A stretch of 64,000 nt of DNA from Bacteroidales bacterium (GCA_017962445.1 JAGCVI010000024.1:124001-188000); one strand, 5' to 3'. Counted from the stretch's first letter, positions 26,088-35,881 are shown. The notes: a model not told the origin generated them from the sequence alone. A program made the numbers and translations.

Positions 26088-26174
26088 CAAAAAAAATGTA
26101 AGATAGAGTGTGAATATCCACATTTTTACAATAAAAACAATAATTTAACGTTATGCAGGCAAAAATACTTCACT

Positions 26175-27167
26175 ATGAAAAAACAGATTGCACTTATAGG
26201 CATGTCGGCATTGTTGTTCGGTTCATGCGTGACACTAGGGAAATACGAAGCCCTAGAATCAAAAAACACCCAGTTGCGTCGCGAGTTCAACGCCACACAA
26301 GGTGAACTGAACGACCTACGTGAGGAAAATGCAGAACTACAGCGTCAAAACCAATCCCTCAACGCCGAAATCGTAGAGCTTACCGACAACAACAATAAGA
26401 ACATCGATGCCATCAAATCATTGAAGCAGGAGATGGCTAATATGAAGATGGGCTATGACACAGTGATAGAAAACTACATGCAGCGTATCACAGGTCAGAG
26501 CCAGAACCTTGACCGTGCCAACAATCTGCTTGCCGCAAGGACAAAAGAACTAAGTGACAAAGAAGAGGCTTTCAAAGCAAAAGAAGAGACCTTCAGAACG
26601 AGAGAGAACGAATTGAGAGCCAAACAAGAGGAACTTGAAAAACAAGAGGCGTCAACTCGCAAGGCACTTGAAGCCAAGGAGAAAGAGCTTGAACATCTGC
26701 GCTCGTCGCTCAACAACGCACTTGTGGGTTTCGCTGACAAAGGACTCAATGTCGAGACACGCGACGGCAAAGTATACGTTTCGATGGAAAGCAAACTCCT
26801 TTTCCCTTCTGCCAGCTGGACAGTATCGAAAGATGGAGTTGAAGCCATAAAGACTCTGGCAAAAGTACTGGAGGACAACACAGATCTGAACATACTTGTC
26901 GAAGGTCACACAGATAATGCTGCATACAAAGGCAGCAACGGAGTAAAAGACAATTGGGATTTGAGTGTCATGCGAGCCACATCAATAGTGAAGCTCCTGC
27001 TTCAATATGGACCAAAAATCGATCCTTCACGTATTGAGGCTTGTGGTCATGGTGAATTTGCGCCCAAGGTCCCGAACGATACACCAGCCAACAAGGCGTT
27101 GAACCGCCGGACAGAGATAATACTCACACCCAAGATGAGTGACATCTTGAATCTGATTGAGAATTAA
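26175..27167 (+). CDS. OmpA-family lipoprotein with coiled coil
   Basis: A 330-residue protein with a lipoprotein signal (LFGSC, Cys18), a long coiled coil (about 28-180, rich in Glu, Lys, Gln and Leu) and a C-terminal OmpA-like peptidoglycan-binding domain (about 195-325). The domain has ILVEGHTDNAAYK, NWDLSVMRATSIVKLL, ACGHGEFAPKVPND and NRRTEIIL, including the Asp and Arg that contact diaminopimelate in OmpA. It probably links the outer membrane to the cell wall. It is transcribed alone, with a hairpin just after it. Confidence 0.9.
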   Translation: MKKQIALIGMSALLFGSCVTLGKYEALESKNTQLRREFNATQGELNDLREENAELQRQNQSLNAEIVELTDNNNKNIDAIKSLKQEMANMKMGYDTVIENYMQRITGQSQNLDRANNLLAARTKELSDKEEAFKAKEETFRTRENELRAKQEELEKQEASTRKALEAKEKELEHLRSSLNNALVGFADKGLNVETRDGKVYVSMESKLLFPSASWTVSKDGVEAIKTLAKVLEDNTDLNILVEGHTDNAAYKGSNGVKDNWDLSVMRATSIVKLLLQYGPKIDPSRIEACGHGEFAPKVPNDTPANKALNRRTEIILTPKMSDILNLIEN

Positions 27168-27189
27168 AAAAAAGGGGGAGACAAGAAGG

Positions 27190-27221
27190 ATAGCCTACTG
27201 CCTCGAATGGCCGTAGGCTAT
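27190..27221. terminator. Shared terminator hairpin of ompA-like and nlpC-like genes
   Basis: ATAGCCTAC (27190-27198) and GTAGGCTAT (27213-27221) are perfect nine-base arms. On the plus strand it follows the OmpA gene by 22 bases and is followed by TTTCTG. On the minus strand it overlaps the last codons of the NlpC/P60 gene. Confidence 0.6.
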
Positions 27222-27845
27222 TTCTGCAAATGACCATAAGCCATTGGTGGCATTGAATCGAACATTGCCATCTGGTATAACAAACCAAACTGGTGTCTCC
27301 ATAGATTGCATACTCGACACATCCTTCTCATTTACAGGAATATCCAAGGCAACCTTATGAGTTACACGGCATGCTCCAATGTAACGTTTCTTATAATAAG
27401 GCTCGGTGGAGTGCGATATGGTAATACCTGTCGACGTGGCACTGTGAATGAAATAAAAGCCTTTGTCGTCGACAGAGGTGACAATACCAACGTGACCAAT
27501 GGATTTGGAACTTCCGCGTCCGCCATAAAAAACCAAATCGCCCTTGCAAATCTCGTTTGTCTTAAGCGATTTGCCTGCCTTGTATTGAGGAGCTGCTGAC
27601 GGAGCCAATTCAACACCGAACTTCGAATATATAAAGCGTGTAAATCCTGCGCAATCAAACCCTTTGGGTGTCTTGCCGCCCCAGCGATAAGGAGTGCCGA
27701 TATATTTCATAGCCTCGTCAATCACGAGATCTGCAACGGTACGCGCTATTGGAGAGCAGGCCTTCGACTGAGCTTTGACACCTCCCTGAAAAGAAACACA
27801 CAAAACTGCAAAAAAACAAAACAACTTTAGCTTTATCGACTTCAT
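27195..27845 (-). CDS. Secreted NlpC/P60 peptidoglycan endopeptidase
   Basis: A 216-residue protein with a signal peptide (ending near VKAQ) and an NlpC/P60 domain. The catalytic set is visible: Cys in GFDCAGFTRFIYS, His in SIGHVGIV, and a third polar residue as His in FYFIHSA. TPYRWGGKTPKG precedes the cysteine as usual. Such enzymes cut the D-Glu to diamino acid bond of wall peptides. The final 40 residues are unlike the core. It stands alone, convergent with the OmpA-like gene, with a 225-base gap upstream in which no clear promoter box was found. Confidence 0.9.
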   Translation of the reverse strand: MKSIKLKLFCFFAVLCVSFQGGVKAQSKACSPIARTVADLVIDEAMKYIGTPYRWGGKTPKGFDCAGFTRFIYSKFGVELAPSAAPQYKAGKSLKTNEICKGDLVFYGGRGSSKSIGHVGIVTSVDDKGFYFIHSATSTGITISHSTEPYYKKRYIGACRVTHKVALDIPVNEKDVSSMQSMETPVWFVIPDGNVRFNATNGLWSFAEIAYGHSRQ

Positions 27846-28058
27846 CTTACTTATACTGTTAAAACATACCTTCGGAGAGTTTGGGAACCCTCCTTAAACT
27901 ATTAAAAATACACACTTTGCTACTTATTTCTGTATTTTCAATAAATAGACGCGAAACAACGTCTCTATCACATTTTCAACCACTTGTACAAGCATGCACA
28001 ATAATGCGATGCATGAGAAAATGCAAAAATACTAAAAAAATGCGGAACGAAGGAAACG

Positions 28059-28078
28059 AAAACTAAAGTTTTAGTTTT
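28059..28078. terminator. Hairpin at the end of the O-antigen ligase gene
   Basis: AAAACTAAA and TTTAGTTTT are perfect nine-base arms around the ligase stop codon. The stem is AT-rich and the T-run lies on the plus side, so its use as a terminator for the minus-strand operon is uncertain. Confidence 0.3.
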
Positions 28079-29558
28079 TTTTATGAATGTCCGGTTTTGT
28101 ATCGTCCTGTTGTTCAGAAATGAGAGTTTTTTTCTCCGCAAAGACATCCATCGACACAATCACAGCCGTAAATGCCCAAAACGGTACCGAGAGTTTGTCC
28201 GTATCCAAAAAATTGTTGAAGATGCCATGTACATAATAGGTCATTAGGCTTAACGTGAAGGCAAGGGCCAGCCTGGCAACATTCTTGTCTGCCGCAGTGC
28301 GATATACACGAACACCTGTGACAAAAGTAATCATAAACACACACACAACCAACAACGCACCCAAAACTCCCTGTTCGGTAAGCGGACCTATATATTCACT
28401 GTGGGCATTGCCTCGGTTGCCTGAATTAGTACTGATGGTAGACAGCTGATAGCTACGCTGGTAGCCGGCATACAGGAACTGGTAGGTCCCCGGCCCGCAA
28501 CCCAATACAGGACTCTCCTTGAACATGCGGAAAGCCGATGCCCAGCGGTTAAGACGTTCAAGGTTGGAGGCATCGGTCGAGATATTCGAGATGGACTTCA
28601 CCTGGTCGGCAATGTCAAACGAGGAGTCTTGCTTGTTCTTACCGAGTTTGTAAAGCACATCCGACTGGTGCACAAAGAATACCGCCACGAAGACCCCGAA
28701 AAAAAGGAGCATCCAATGGACCTTCATGCCGAACCGTATTGCGAAATAAACAACCACAGCAGCGAGAACACTTATCCATGCCGCACGAGAATAGGAAAAG
28801 ATCAGACCTGTAAAAAGCAACGCGAAAGCAGCGAGACAAAAGAGACGGAGCCATCCCTTGTTGTTTTTTGACAGAAGAAAGTGAAATCCAACAGGCATGA
28901 ACAGAGCAATGACACAACCATATGCTGTATGGTCATTATAAAATGGCTGCATGACACGATGAAGAGTCTGCAGGTCGTGGAAATTGCTCATTGTCTTGAA
29001 TGTAGAAATAACAATGACTGCAATCAAGGCCACCGCATAGCACCAATAGAACTGCCGCACACGCGCTATATTCCTGAAAATCTGAGCACCTGCAAAATAG
29101 AACGGGATGACAAACCAAAGACGAGCGGCGAGATATTTGAATGATACATCAGGTAACTGTGATGTCGCCGAAGTAATGAGCATCCATACAAGTGAGGCTA
29201 TCACGGCAATCGTGACTGGATGTTTCAACAGCCTATGGTCGTAGGTTCGTTCGACCAACACCCTGAAAATAAACATCGCAGTGAAAAGAATCATCATCGG
29301 TTCCACCGGCATGGACAGCTCCATTCCTGGGGCCAACGCAAAATCCACTGCAAATGGCGTAAGCAAAGCTATAACAAGCAAGCCTACTTCGAATTTAAGA
29401 ATAAAAAGGGTGACAATCAGACCTGCAAGAGGGAGAAGAAAGAGGTAATAGAAATCATATTGCAGCATGAAGAAATTCACTGCCAGAAACACAACCGTCA
29501 CAATGACGGCCGTCAGGACTGCACTGTGTTTCTTCATCCATTCAAACATCACAAACAA
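28071..29558 (-). CDS. O-antigen ligase/polymerase family membrane protein
   Basis: A 495-residue protein with about ten to twelve membrane helices and one large external loop containing the Wzy_C/WaaL-type motif region (FKESPVLGCGPGTYQFLYAGYQ, followed by NAHSEYIGPLTEQGVLG). The HSEY segment is typical of this superfamily. It either polymerises or ligates surface glycans. The gene follows a Wzz gene by 15 bases, fitting a role in chain assembly. The first residues MFVMFEWMKK allow starts at Met1, Met4 or Met8. No other glycosyltransferase genes are adjacent. Confidence 0.82.
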   Translation of the reverse strand: MFVMFEWMKKHSAVLTAVIVTVVFLAVNFFMLQYDFYYLFLLPLAGLIVTLFILKFEVGLLVIALLTPFAVDFALAPGMELSMPVEPMMILFTAMFIFRVLVERTYDHRLLKHPVTIAVIASLVWMLITSATSQLPDVSFKYLAARLWFVIPFYFAGAQIFRNIARVRQFYWCYAVALIAVIVISTFKTMSNFHDLQTLHRVMQPFYNDHTAYGCVIALFMPVGFHFLLSKNNKGWLRLFCLAAFALLFTGLIFSYSRAAWISVLAAVVVYFAIRFGMKVHWMLLFFGVFVAVFFVHQSDVLYKLGKNKQDSSFDIADQVKSISNISTDASNLERLNRWASAFRMFKESPVLGCGPGTYQFLYAGYQRSYQLSTISTNSGNRGNAHSEYIGPLTEQGVLGALLVVCVFMITFVTGVRVYRTAADKNVARLALAFTLSLMTYYVHGIFNNFLDTDKLSVPFWAFTAVIVSMDVFAEKKTLISEQQDDTKPDIHKKN

Positions 29559-29573
29559 GAAGCTAACAGATTA

Positions 29574-30443
29574 TCAATCGTCGTTTTTCCTGCTGCGGTC
29601 AGCTATCAAAAGGCCAAGTATGAGAACAAGCAACGTACCGAATGTACCGAGCAGCACAATAACAGCACGTTTTGGATAGGCTTTCTTGTCCGCCGGAGCA
29701 GCCTGGTCGAGCCAGAACTTATAACTGACATGCTCGTCACGATCCACTTTAGTCTCAGCCATTCGAGTCTGAAGTTCAGCAATTTGCTTGCTTTTGTACG
29801 AGATAAGTTGATTGAGATAGAGATTATCCTTATCCGACTTCCACTGCTCGATATATTTGTTTAAATCAGATTCAGCCTCTGCACAGACCTGCTGCATGAC
29901 ACGATAGGCATCATTGGCACGTTCCTTGAGAATCTTGCTGCACAATGAATCGTAGTTTATGGCAATAAAATTAGCCATGTCAGCAGCCATCTTCGGATCG
30001 ACATCAAGCACCGAAATCTCAACGCCAAGATACTCAGTACGCTTTACCGAGACATTGCCGATGTAGTAATTATGCAGTTTGAACAAACGTTCAGGATCAT
30101 TGGAGTCGATACCGTAATGCTCAAGCAAATTAAACTTATTGCATACAGCATCCTCCATTGACTGGGAAGAAAGAATCTGGATTGCAAATTCGCAGTCACG
30201 CTCACTGCCGTTGTCGAGGAAGTCCATGCTATAACGCTCAGCGAGGATAGCCTTTGAAACGCGGTTTGAATTAGTCGGAAATAGTATCGCCGTGGACTTG
30301 TATCGAGGTGTCACAAGAAACGACGCCACAATAGAAGCTGCCAACGCCAAGACAAATACAACTGTGATTAATATCCAATGGCGTTTCATGAAACGAACCG
30401 TATATTTAAACTCATACTGGTTGCCAAAATCTTTCTGTTCCAT
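29574..30443 (-). CDS. Wzz-type chain-length determinant protein
   Basis: A 289-residue polysaccharide co-polymerase with membrane helices near both ends (about 23-47 and 260-283) and a mostly helical periplasmic part including a coiled coil (about 180-240). The N-terminal domain has FMKRHWILITVVFVLALAAS and RYKSTAILFP, and the second helix is preceded by Pro-rich AYPKRAVIVLL, as in Wzz. It sets the length of surface polysaccharide chains. No tyrosine kinase domain is present. It is directly upstream of the ligase/polymerase gene. Confidence 0.87.
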   Translation of the reverse strand: MEQKDFGNQYEFKYTVRFMKRHWILITVVFVLALAASIVASFLVTPRYKSTAILFPTNSNRVSKAILAERYSMDFLDNGSERDCEFAIQILSSQSMEDAVCNKFNLLEHYGIDSNDPERLFKLHNYYIGNVSVKRTEYLGVEISVLDVDPKMAADMANFIAINYDSLCSKILKERANDAYRVMQQVCAEAESDLNKYIEQWKSDKDNLYLNQLISYKSKQIAELQTRMAETKVDRDEHVSYKFWLDQAAPADKKAYPKRAVIVLLGTFGTLLVLILGLLIADRSRKNDD

Positions 30444-30503
30444 ATTGTTTTTTCTGTTCCTTATTATTTAATATAACGACCCTATGCTTTAATTATTGTA
30501 ACA

Positions 30504-31751
30504 TTACCACGACAGGTTCATGCTGTCTGTATTCTGTTTGTATTCAAGGCCCTTTTCGGGACGAGCACAGTTGCTGACATTGCTCTGGATGCTGTCAATC
30601 TGCGCCTGCGTCAGCCGTTTGCCACTATCCTCTATAAAATGTTTGCGCCAGAACGGAAACTCGCGCGCCAAATCGCCTGAATAATAAAAGTCAAAACCTA
30701 TGCCTCCAAAAGTGTAAATCTTGCCGTCGATGGTGACATGCGAACCACCGCAACGGGGATCGGCATGTGGATTGGACTGCGAGAACCCCACATTAAACAA
30801 CGTGCAGAGAATGTCAGGACGGTCGGAGATGTCAAACCCGGCACGTTTCCACTGCAACATTGTCTGGTGCAGGATACAACCTGTATAGATATATGAATAG
30901 AGGTGGTTACGATAGTCGACAAGTCGGTTATAACGCTCCATATCATGGTTGTCGGTCTTGAAATCAAGGATATTCTCATATTGTTTTCCCATATAGAACA
31001 CCGAGGTACTATCCTTCAGGTGCTGCTCAACAGCACGTGCGGTATGTTCCTTGATGCCGTTGACACCATACGAGAACTGTGACTGGACAGACAACACCTT
31101 TACCGGACCGAGATATTTCTTTACCATCTCACGGTTCGTATTAAAGAGACGTATCTGTTCACCAACCAGACAAGCCACAATCAGACGTGGCTCGACACCT
31201 GTAAGACGACCTGCCTCAACAAGCAGAGCACTGTCTTTCAATATCGAAGGTTTAAGCATCTCCCATTCCGCAGTGGCCATCCATTCAATCACTGTCGGAG
31301 ACTGCTGCTGGGGCTGGGCATCGTAAATGCTTTTCATGCTACTTAGTAGTTCCTGGTAGCCCGAATTGCTTTCAGTATAAAGCGAGGCGGCGGCGAGCAT
31401 TCGGTCGACAAGCATAGGGTTGTTGCTAGCCATAGCCGCGTCGAGAATAAGGCAGGCATTCTCGGGATAGAATTTGCCGAAAGCGGCAAGCTTTACATAT
31501 TGTTCCATCCACAAAGCATTGCGCTGCTGAGGAGTAAGACCGTCCATTTCCTCGGCATTAATCTCGCTGACGAGACTGCGAGCTTGCCATTTATCGTCAA
31601 TAGCGCCCTTGTTCTTGGTCAAGCCAAGCTTGTATACACCCCATGCCGCGATAATGCCGAAACCCGCAATAGCAAAGAGATAAACGACAATGTTGAATAT
31701 ACGTCTGCCAATCGGAGCCTTGACAGAATTCTTAGATTTGGGATTCTGCAT
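30504..31751 (-). CDS. Membrane-anchored protein with lysozyme-like segment, function unknown
   Basis: A 415-residue protein with one N-terminal membrane helix (about 18-40) after a basic start, so the rest is probably periplasmic. I do not recognise the family with confidence. Residues 180-240 resemble a lytic-transglycosylase core: TGVEPRLIVACLVGEQIRLF, with Glu198 in the catalytic position, then SYGVNGIKEHTARAVEQH. Later there is a Cys/His-containing HADPRCGGSHVTIDG segment. If the resemblance holds, it would cut glycan strands. It sits between nhaD and wzz on the same strand with gaps of 40 and 60 bases. Confidence 0.6.
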   Translation of the reverse strand: MQNPKSKNSVKAPIGRRIFNIVVYLFAIAGFGIIAAWGVYKLGLTKNKGAIDDKWQARSLVSEINAEEMDGLTPQQRNALWMEQYVKLAAFGKFYPENACLILDAAMASNNPMLVDRMLAAASLYTESNSGYQELLSSMKSIYDAQPQQQSPTVIEWMATAEWEMLKPSILKDSALLVEAGRLTGVEPRLIVACLVGEQIRLFNTNREMVKKYLGPVKVLSVQSQFSYGVNGIKEHTARAVEQHLKDSTSVFYMGKQYENILDFKTDNHDMERYNRLVDYRNHLYSYIYTGCILHQTMLQWKRAGFDISDRPDILCTLFNVGFSQSNPHADPRCGGSHVTIDGKIYTFGGIGFDFYYSGDLAREFPFWRKHFIEDSGKRLTQAQIDSIQSNVSNCARPEKGLEYKQNTDSMNLSW

Positions 31752-31791
31752 TACCCTATTAATAATTTGAAAGTTGGGATATTACAAAAAA

Positions 31792-33186
31792 CTAACAGAG
31801 CATTGGTTGAAGCATTGGGATGCAGGACATGTTCTTCAAGAAATCGACTTTTTCGAACAGTGTAACATCCATGAGAATGAAGACAGCGGCACCCACCAGA
31901 TAACCCACAAGGGCGAGAAGAGAAATCTTCTTCAAATACCAGATAAAGTCTATCTTCTCCATACCCATAACGGCAACACCGGCTGCCGAACCTATAATGA
32001 GCAAACTTCCGCCAGTACCAGCGCAATAAGCCAGAAACTCCCAGAAAGGATGGTTGACACCAAACAGGGGAACAAAGTCTGCTATAGCAGGATCAGTAAC
32101 GGGATACATACCCTGGACAGCTGCAACAAGAGGTACATTGTCGACAATAGACGAAAGGGCTCCAATGATGATGTCAATGATAAAGAAGCCACCTCCCACG
32201 ACTTCGCCGTTCTGCACGGTTAGGAAAGTGTCGTTGAGTCCTTGAGCAAGACCGCCAAGAATACCGGCGACCTTTAGGCAGGACACCGCCATAAGAATAC
32301 CGAGGAAGAACAGAATTGTCGGCACGTCTACATGTTCGAGCGTAGTGACCGCGGTGGGCAACTTGAAGTTTTCTTTGGAGTATTTACGACTCACTATCTC
32401 GGTGGTAACCCAGAGCACAGAAAGGCCGAACAACATTCCAAGATAAGGAGGCAAATGGGTTATAGTCTTGAAAACAGGTACAAAGACCAAAGCACAAACA
32501 CCCATTATCAGCACCATACGACGGAAACGCAGCGGCACTTCGACTCCGGAATTCTCCTCTTCAGGTCGCACGATGTCGCCTTGGAGCTTGCGACACAGAA
32601 TCCATACAGGCACAGCCATACACACCAAGCTGGCGAACAGTGTCTTGACGATAATATTAACTGTAGTCACCTCACCCTTAATCCAAAGCATGATTGTTGT
32701 CACATCGCCAATGGGGCTCCATGCGCCACCGGCATTTGCAGCCAGAATAACCATACCGGCATACAGCCAACGTTCCTTCTTGTCAGCTATGAGCTTGCGC
32801 AACAGGGCCACCATTACGATTGCCGTGGTCATATTGTCGAGCAGCGCCGAGAGGAAGAACGTGAGTATAGAGATAATCCAGAGCAGTTTCCTCTTGTCGG
32901 TGGTCTTAATCTTATCGGTGATAATGCGGAAGCCCTGATAGTCCTCAATAAGCGTCACAATGGTCATGGCGCCCAACAGGAAAAACACTATCTCAGCCGT
33001 CTCACCGAGATTCTCAATCAGATGTTCGCTAATCTCTGTACTCGGTATCACATGATACATCGAATAAATTGTCCATACAAGAACACCAAGTAGAAGAGCT
33101 GTTGCTGTTTTGTTGACTTTCAACGGATGCTCCAGAGCTATGCAGGCATATCCGATGATAAAAATGGTTACTAATGTTACAACCAT
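31792..33186 (-). CDS. nhaD: NhaD-type Na+/H+ antiporter
   Basis: A 464-residue ion transporter-superfamily protein with about 12 helices. FFLSALLDNMTTAIVMVALL, NAGGAWSPIGDVTTIMLW and the mirror-image SSIVDNVPLVAA and GTGGSLLIIGSAAGVAVMG are the paired motifs of NhaD. It exports sodium in exchange for protons. It lies 33 bases after yidC on the same strand. Confidence 0.92.
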   Translation of the reverse strand: MVVTLVTIFIIGYACIALEHPLKVNKTATALLLGVLVWTIYSMYHVIPSTEISEHLIENLGETAEIVFFLLGAMTIVTLIEDYQGFRIITDKIKTTDKRKLLWIISILTFFLSALLDNMTTAIVMVALLRKLIADKKERWLYAGMVILAANAGGAWSPIGDVTTIMLWIKGEVTTVNIIVKTLFASLVCMAVPVWILCRKLQGDIVRPEEENSGVEVPLRFRRMVLIMGVCALVFVPVFKTITHLPPYLGMLFGLSVLWVTTEIVSRKYSKENFKLPTAVTTLEHVDVPTILFFLGILMAVSCLKVAGILGGLAQGLNDTFLTVQNGEVVGGGFFIIDIIIGALSSIVDNVPLVAAVQGMYPVTDPAIADFVPLFGVNHPFWEFLAYCAGTGGSLLIIGSAAGVAVMGMEKIDFIWYLKKISLLALVGYLVGAAVFILMDVTLFEKVDFLKNMSCIPMLQPMLC

Positions 33187-33219
33187 GATTGCTTGTGTTT
33201 TATTGTTCTGTTTTCTTGT

Positions 33220-35235
33220 TTATCGTTTATTCTGATTTTGACGCTGTTTCTGCATCTCCTCAGACATGCGCTGCATTTCCTCAAGACGCTGTTGGAAGCG
33301 AGACTTCTTCTGAGGTTTGGTCTTAGACATAGCCTCTGACTTGGCGATGCGTGCACGCACCTTATCCTCTGTGATGAATGCACGGATGGCGAACATCTGG
33401 GCCATCGAGAGGAGGAGGTTGAAGAAATAATAGATATTGAGTGCTGCCGACTGGCTGTTGAAGATGAAGAGCATCATGAACGGCATAAAATACATCATGA
33501 ACTTCATGCCCGGCATAGAGGCCTGTCCCTGCTGCTGTTTCATTGTATATACAGTATAGAAGAACTGCATACCGAACATCAACAGACAGAAAAGGCTGAC
33601 ATGGCTACCATAGATAGGAATATTGAACGGAAGATTGAGTATTGAGTCGAAACTCGACAAGTCATCGCACCACAGGAAACTCTGCTGACGCAGCTCTATT
33701 GAAGCAGGATAGAAGCGGTACATTGCGATGAGAATCGGGAACTGGATAAGAGCCGGTAGACAGCCTGCCAATGGACTGATACCAGCTTTCTTATTCAATG
33801 CCGACATGGCCTGCTGTTTCTGCAGAGCCTGTTCCTGTTTGGGGAACTTCTTGTTGATAGCCTCCATCTCAGGTTTGAGGTGACGCATCACAGCACCACT
33901 CTTGTACGACTTGTAAGTGAGCGGCGAGAGAACCAGCTTGAGCAAAAAGGTAAGAACAATGATGATTATACCATAGTTCCAGCCAAAATTCTCGAGCAAG
34001 TTAAACACAGGGATAATTGCATAACGGCTCACCCACTGCGTCAGGAAGAAGCCCCATCCGAGCGGCAACATGCGCTCAAAGTCACGGTCCATACCTCGCA
34101 ACAGGCGATATTTGTTGGGACCGTAGAAGAGACGCATGTCCATAACGAAGTCAGAGTTCGACGCATCATATGAGTAACCCAGAATACTCGACATGTCGCA
34201 GAGATAGGTCGGGTCACCGGATTGATTTTTGTCGAATGCCATATTGAGCTGCTGAGCATTATGGAAGCACTGGTTTTCAGTCATCAGAATTGCACAGAAG
34301 AACTGCTGTTTGTAAGCCACCCATTCCACAGGTGTAGTTAACTGAACAGAGCCGTCGTTACCCTCTCTCAACCAATCAGGCTTGTCTTCCTGTGATTTGT
34401 AATAGATTGAAGTATAGTTTTGTTCGCCCATGCGGCTGGCCTTGCTGAAAACCGACTTCTCTTGACGGTTCATTTTGTTGTTCCAAATCACATTCAAAGA
34501 GGTGCGTTCCTTGACGTAATTGTTTATATTGTGGAACTTAACATCGAAATCAATCTCATAGCTGTCGTGGTAGAAAACATATCGGAATTCCAGATATTTA
34601 TCGGCAATCGGCAAAGCGTCGTCACATACATAGGCACGGAAGCTCAATGTCAACGAGTCGTTTTCAGGGACAATCAATTCGGACGCTGTAGTAACCTGTT
34701 TATCTCCACAATAGAGAGCAAACGGGAGAACACTCGTTGATATCTCTTTACCGTCTACATCATCAAAAAGAATTGTAAAGTTCTCTTTGTTCGGTGTAAT
34801 AATCTCCAAAGGCCGATTATCGAATGTACTATAGTCTTTCAGCACAACAGACTGTACTGATGCTCCAAGAGTCTGCAGGTCAACCTTGAAAAGATTGTTC
34901 TGAACCGAAACGCCAAACGATGGATTGTCAAAATTGGTCTTGAACTTGCTTGTCTTGACCTCGGGGACATTCTCCTGTTGCTTTACAACAGAGTCGGGCT
35001 GGTTGATGTTTGCAGCAACGGTATTCTTTGTGGTATCAGTCACAGCCGTTGTGTCATTCTTCGCAGCCTGAGTTTTTTCCTTCTCGGCTTGCTCTGCCCT
35101 TCTGACAGAATCCTCTATTCTGGAGTCCTCTATTCTTGACTTCTCAATTTCCTCACGCGAAGGCGTAACCCATTTAATATATCCGAAAAAAAGCAGGAAA
35201 ATCAGTACCAGACCGATAATCGATTTCTTGTCCAT
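33220..35235 (-). CDS. yidC: Membrane protein insertase YidC
   Basis: A 671-residue insertase with a first membrane helix (about 5-23), a charged linker, a large periplasmic beta domain (about 100-360) and the conserved C-terminal five-helix core beginning ILENFGWNYGIIIIVLTFLLK. LSPLTYKSYKSGAVMRHLKPE forms the first cytoplasmic loop. The C-terminus is basic and Gln-rich (EEMQRMSEEMQKQRQNQNKR), probably contacting ribosomes. It inserts membrane proteins alone or with SecYEG. It appears to be the first gene of the yidC-nhaD-wzz-ligase run. Confidence 0.97.
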   Translation of the reverse strand: MDKKSIIGLVLIFLLFFGYIKWVTPSREEIEKSRIEDSRIEDSVRRAEQAEKEKTQAAKNDTTAVTDTTKNTVAANINQPDSVVKQQENVPEVKTSKFKTNFDNPSFGVSVQNNLFKVDLQTLGASVQSVVLKDYSTFDNRPLEIITPNKENFTILFDDVDGKEISTSVLPFALYCGDKQVTTASELIVPENDSLTLSFRAYVCDDALPIADKYLEFRYVFYHDSYEIDFDVKFHNINNYVKERTSLNVIWNNKMNRQEKSVFSKASRMGEQNYTSIYYKSQEDKPDWLREGNDGSVQLTTPVEWVAYKQQFFCAILMTENQCFHNAQQLNMAFDKNQSGDPTYLCDMSSILGYSYDASNSDFVMDMRLFYGPNKYRLLRGMDRDFERMLPLGWGFFLTQWVSRYAIIPVFNLLENFGWNYGIIIIVLTFLLKLVLSPLTYKSYKSGAVMRHLKPEMEAINKKFPKQEQALQKQQAMSALNKKAGISPLAGCLPALIQFPILIAMYRFYPASIELRQQSFLWCDDLSSFDSILNLPFNIPIYGSHVSLFCLLMFGMQFFYTVYTMKQQQGQASMPGMKFMMYFMPFMMLFIFNSQSAALNIYYFFNLLLSMAQMFAIRAFITEDKVRARIAKSEAMSKTKPQKKSRFQQRLEEMQRMSEEMQKQRQNQNKR

Positions 35236-35299
35236 ATATCTATTATAACGTTAGTATTCTGTTAGTTTGATACTTTTAACAATCTTTTAATTGAATTTG

Positions 35300-35307
35300 C
35301 AAAGGTA
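35300..35307 (-). promoter_or_regulatory. -7 box for yidC
   Basis: TACCTTTG on the minus strand matches TAnnTTTG, 64 bases before the yidC start codon. It is one side of a divergent promoter region with 35380-35387. Confidence 0.5.
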
Positions 35308-35357
35308 CAACTTATTTCTTAAAATATAATGAATATAAATATTTTTTTTTGAAAGCA

Positions 35358-35387
35358 TTGTCAATTGAAGAAAAAAGCGTAACTTTG
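35358..35387 (+). promoter_or_regulatory. Promoter for the small lipoprotein gene
   Basis: A -33-like TTG (35358-35360) and a -7 box TAACTTTG (35380-35387) are separated by 19 bases. The ATG is at 35410. Confidence 0.5.
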
Positions 35388-35409
35388 TCACTTTGAATAT
35401 ATATGCAAT

Positions 35410-35856
35410 ATGAAACTTAAGAAAGTATTTTACAGCCTCATACTGACAGCATTTTCGTTGTCGGTGGCAGTAGCATGCAACCCGTCCTCGCAGACAAAAA
35501 GCGAAACGAACGACTCGATTGTCAAGACCGATGTCGAAAACCACTATGTTGGCGAGTTTCCTCAAAACGATGAGACATTGACCAACGTAAAAGAATCATC
35601 GACGACAGAAGAGGAAAAATCTCAGCCTGCAAAAAAGACTACAAACCAGAACTATGGCTCAGCGAAGGAGACTCTGTACATTTCCACCTACGGAGCCAAC
35701 GGAAAGGTGTGGGGACACGTCACGATGAACGGAAAGACTGGACGCGGCACCATCCATGACGAAGATGAGAACAGCTATACAATAACCGTGACACGCCATG
35801 GCGGCGAGCTATACGGCACCGACCAAAACGGCCGCCAATATGTTTTTAGGATGTGA
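35410..35856 (+). CDS. Small lipoprotein, function unknown
   Basis: A 148-residue protein with a lipoprotein-like signal (SVAVAC, Cys23). A disordered Ser/Thr/Glu/Lys-rich linker (about 24-85) leads to a short beta-rich module (about 90-148) with TLYISTYGANGKVWGHVTMNG, GRGTIHDEDENSYTITVTRHGGELYGTDQNGRQYVFRM split into strand-like repeats. I do not recognise the family. It is transcribed alone between yidC and a group of hairpin repeats. Confidence 0.65.
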   Translation: MKLKKVFYSLILTAFSLSVAVACNPSSQTKSETNDSIVKTDVENHYVGEFPQNDETLTNVKESSTTEEEKSQPAKKTTNQNYGSAKETLYISTYGANGKVWGHVTMNGKTGRGTIHDEDENSYTITVTRHGGELYGTDQNGRQYVFRM

Positions 35857-35875
35857 GCACGTCCAGTGGACGTGC
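35857..35875 (+). terminator. GC-rich hairpin directly after the lipoprotein gene
   Basis: GCACGTCC-AGT-GGACGTGC is a perfect eight-base stem beginning next to the lipoprotein stop codon (35854-35856). There is no T-run, so it could be a terminator, an mRNA 3' end stabiliser, or part of the repeat region that follows. Confidence 0.5.
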
Positions 35876-35881
35876 GAGCCG

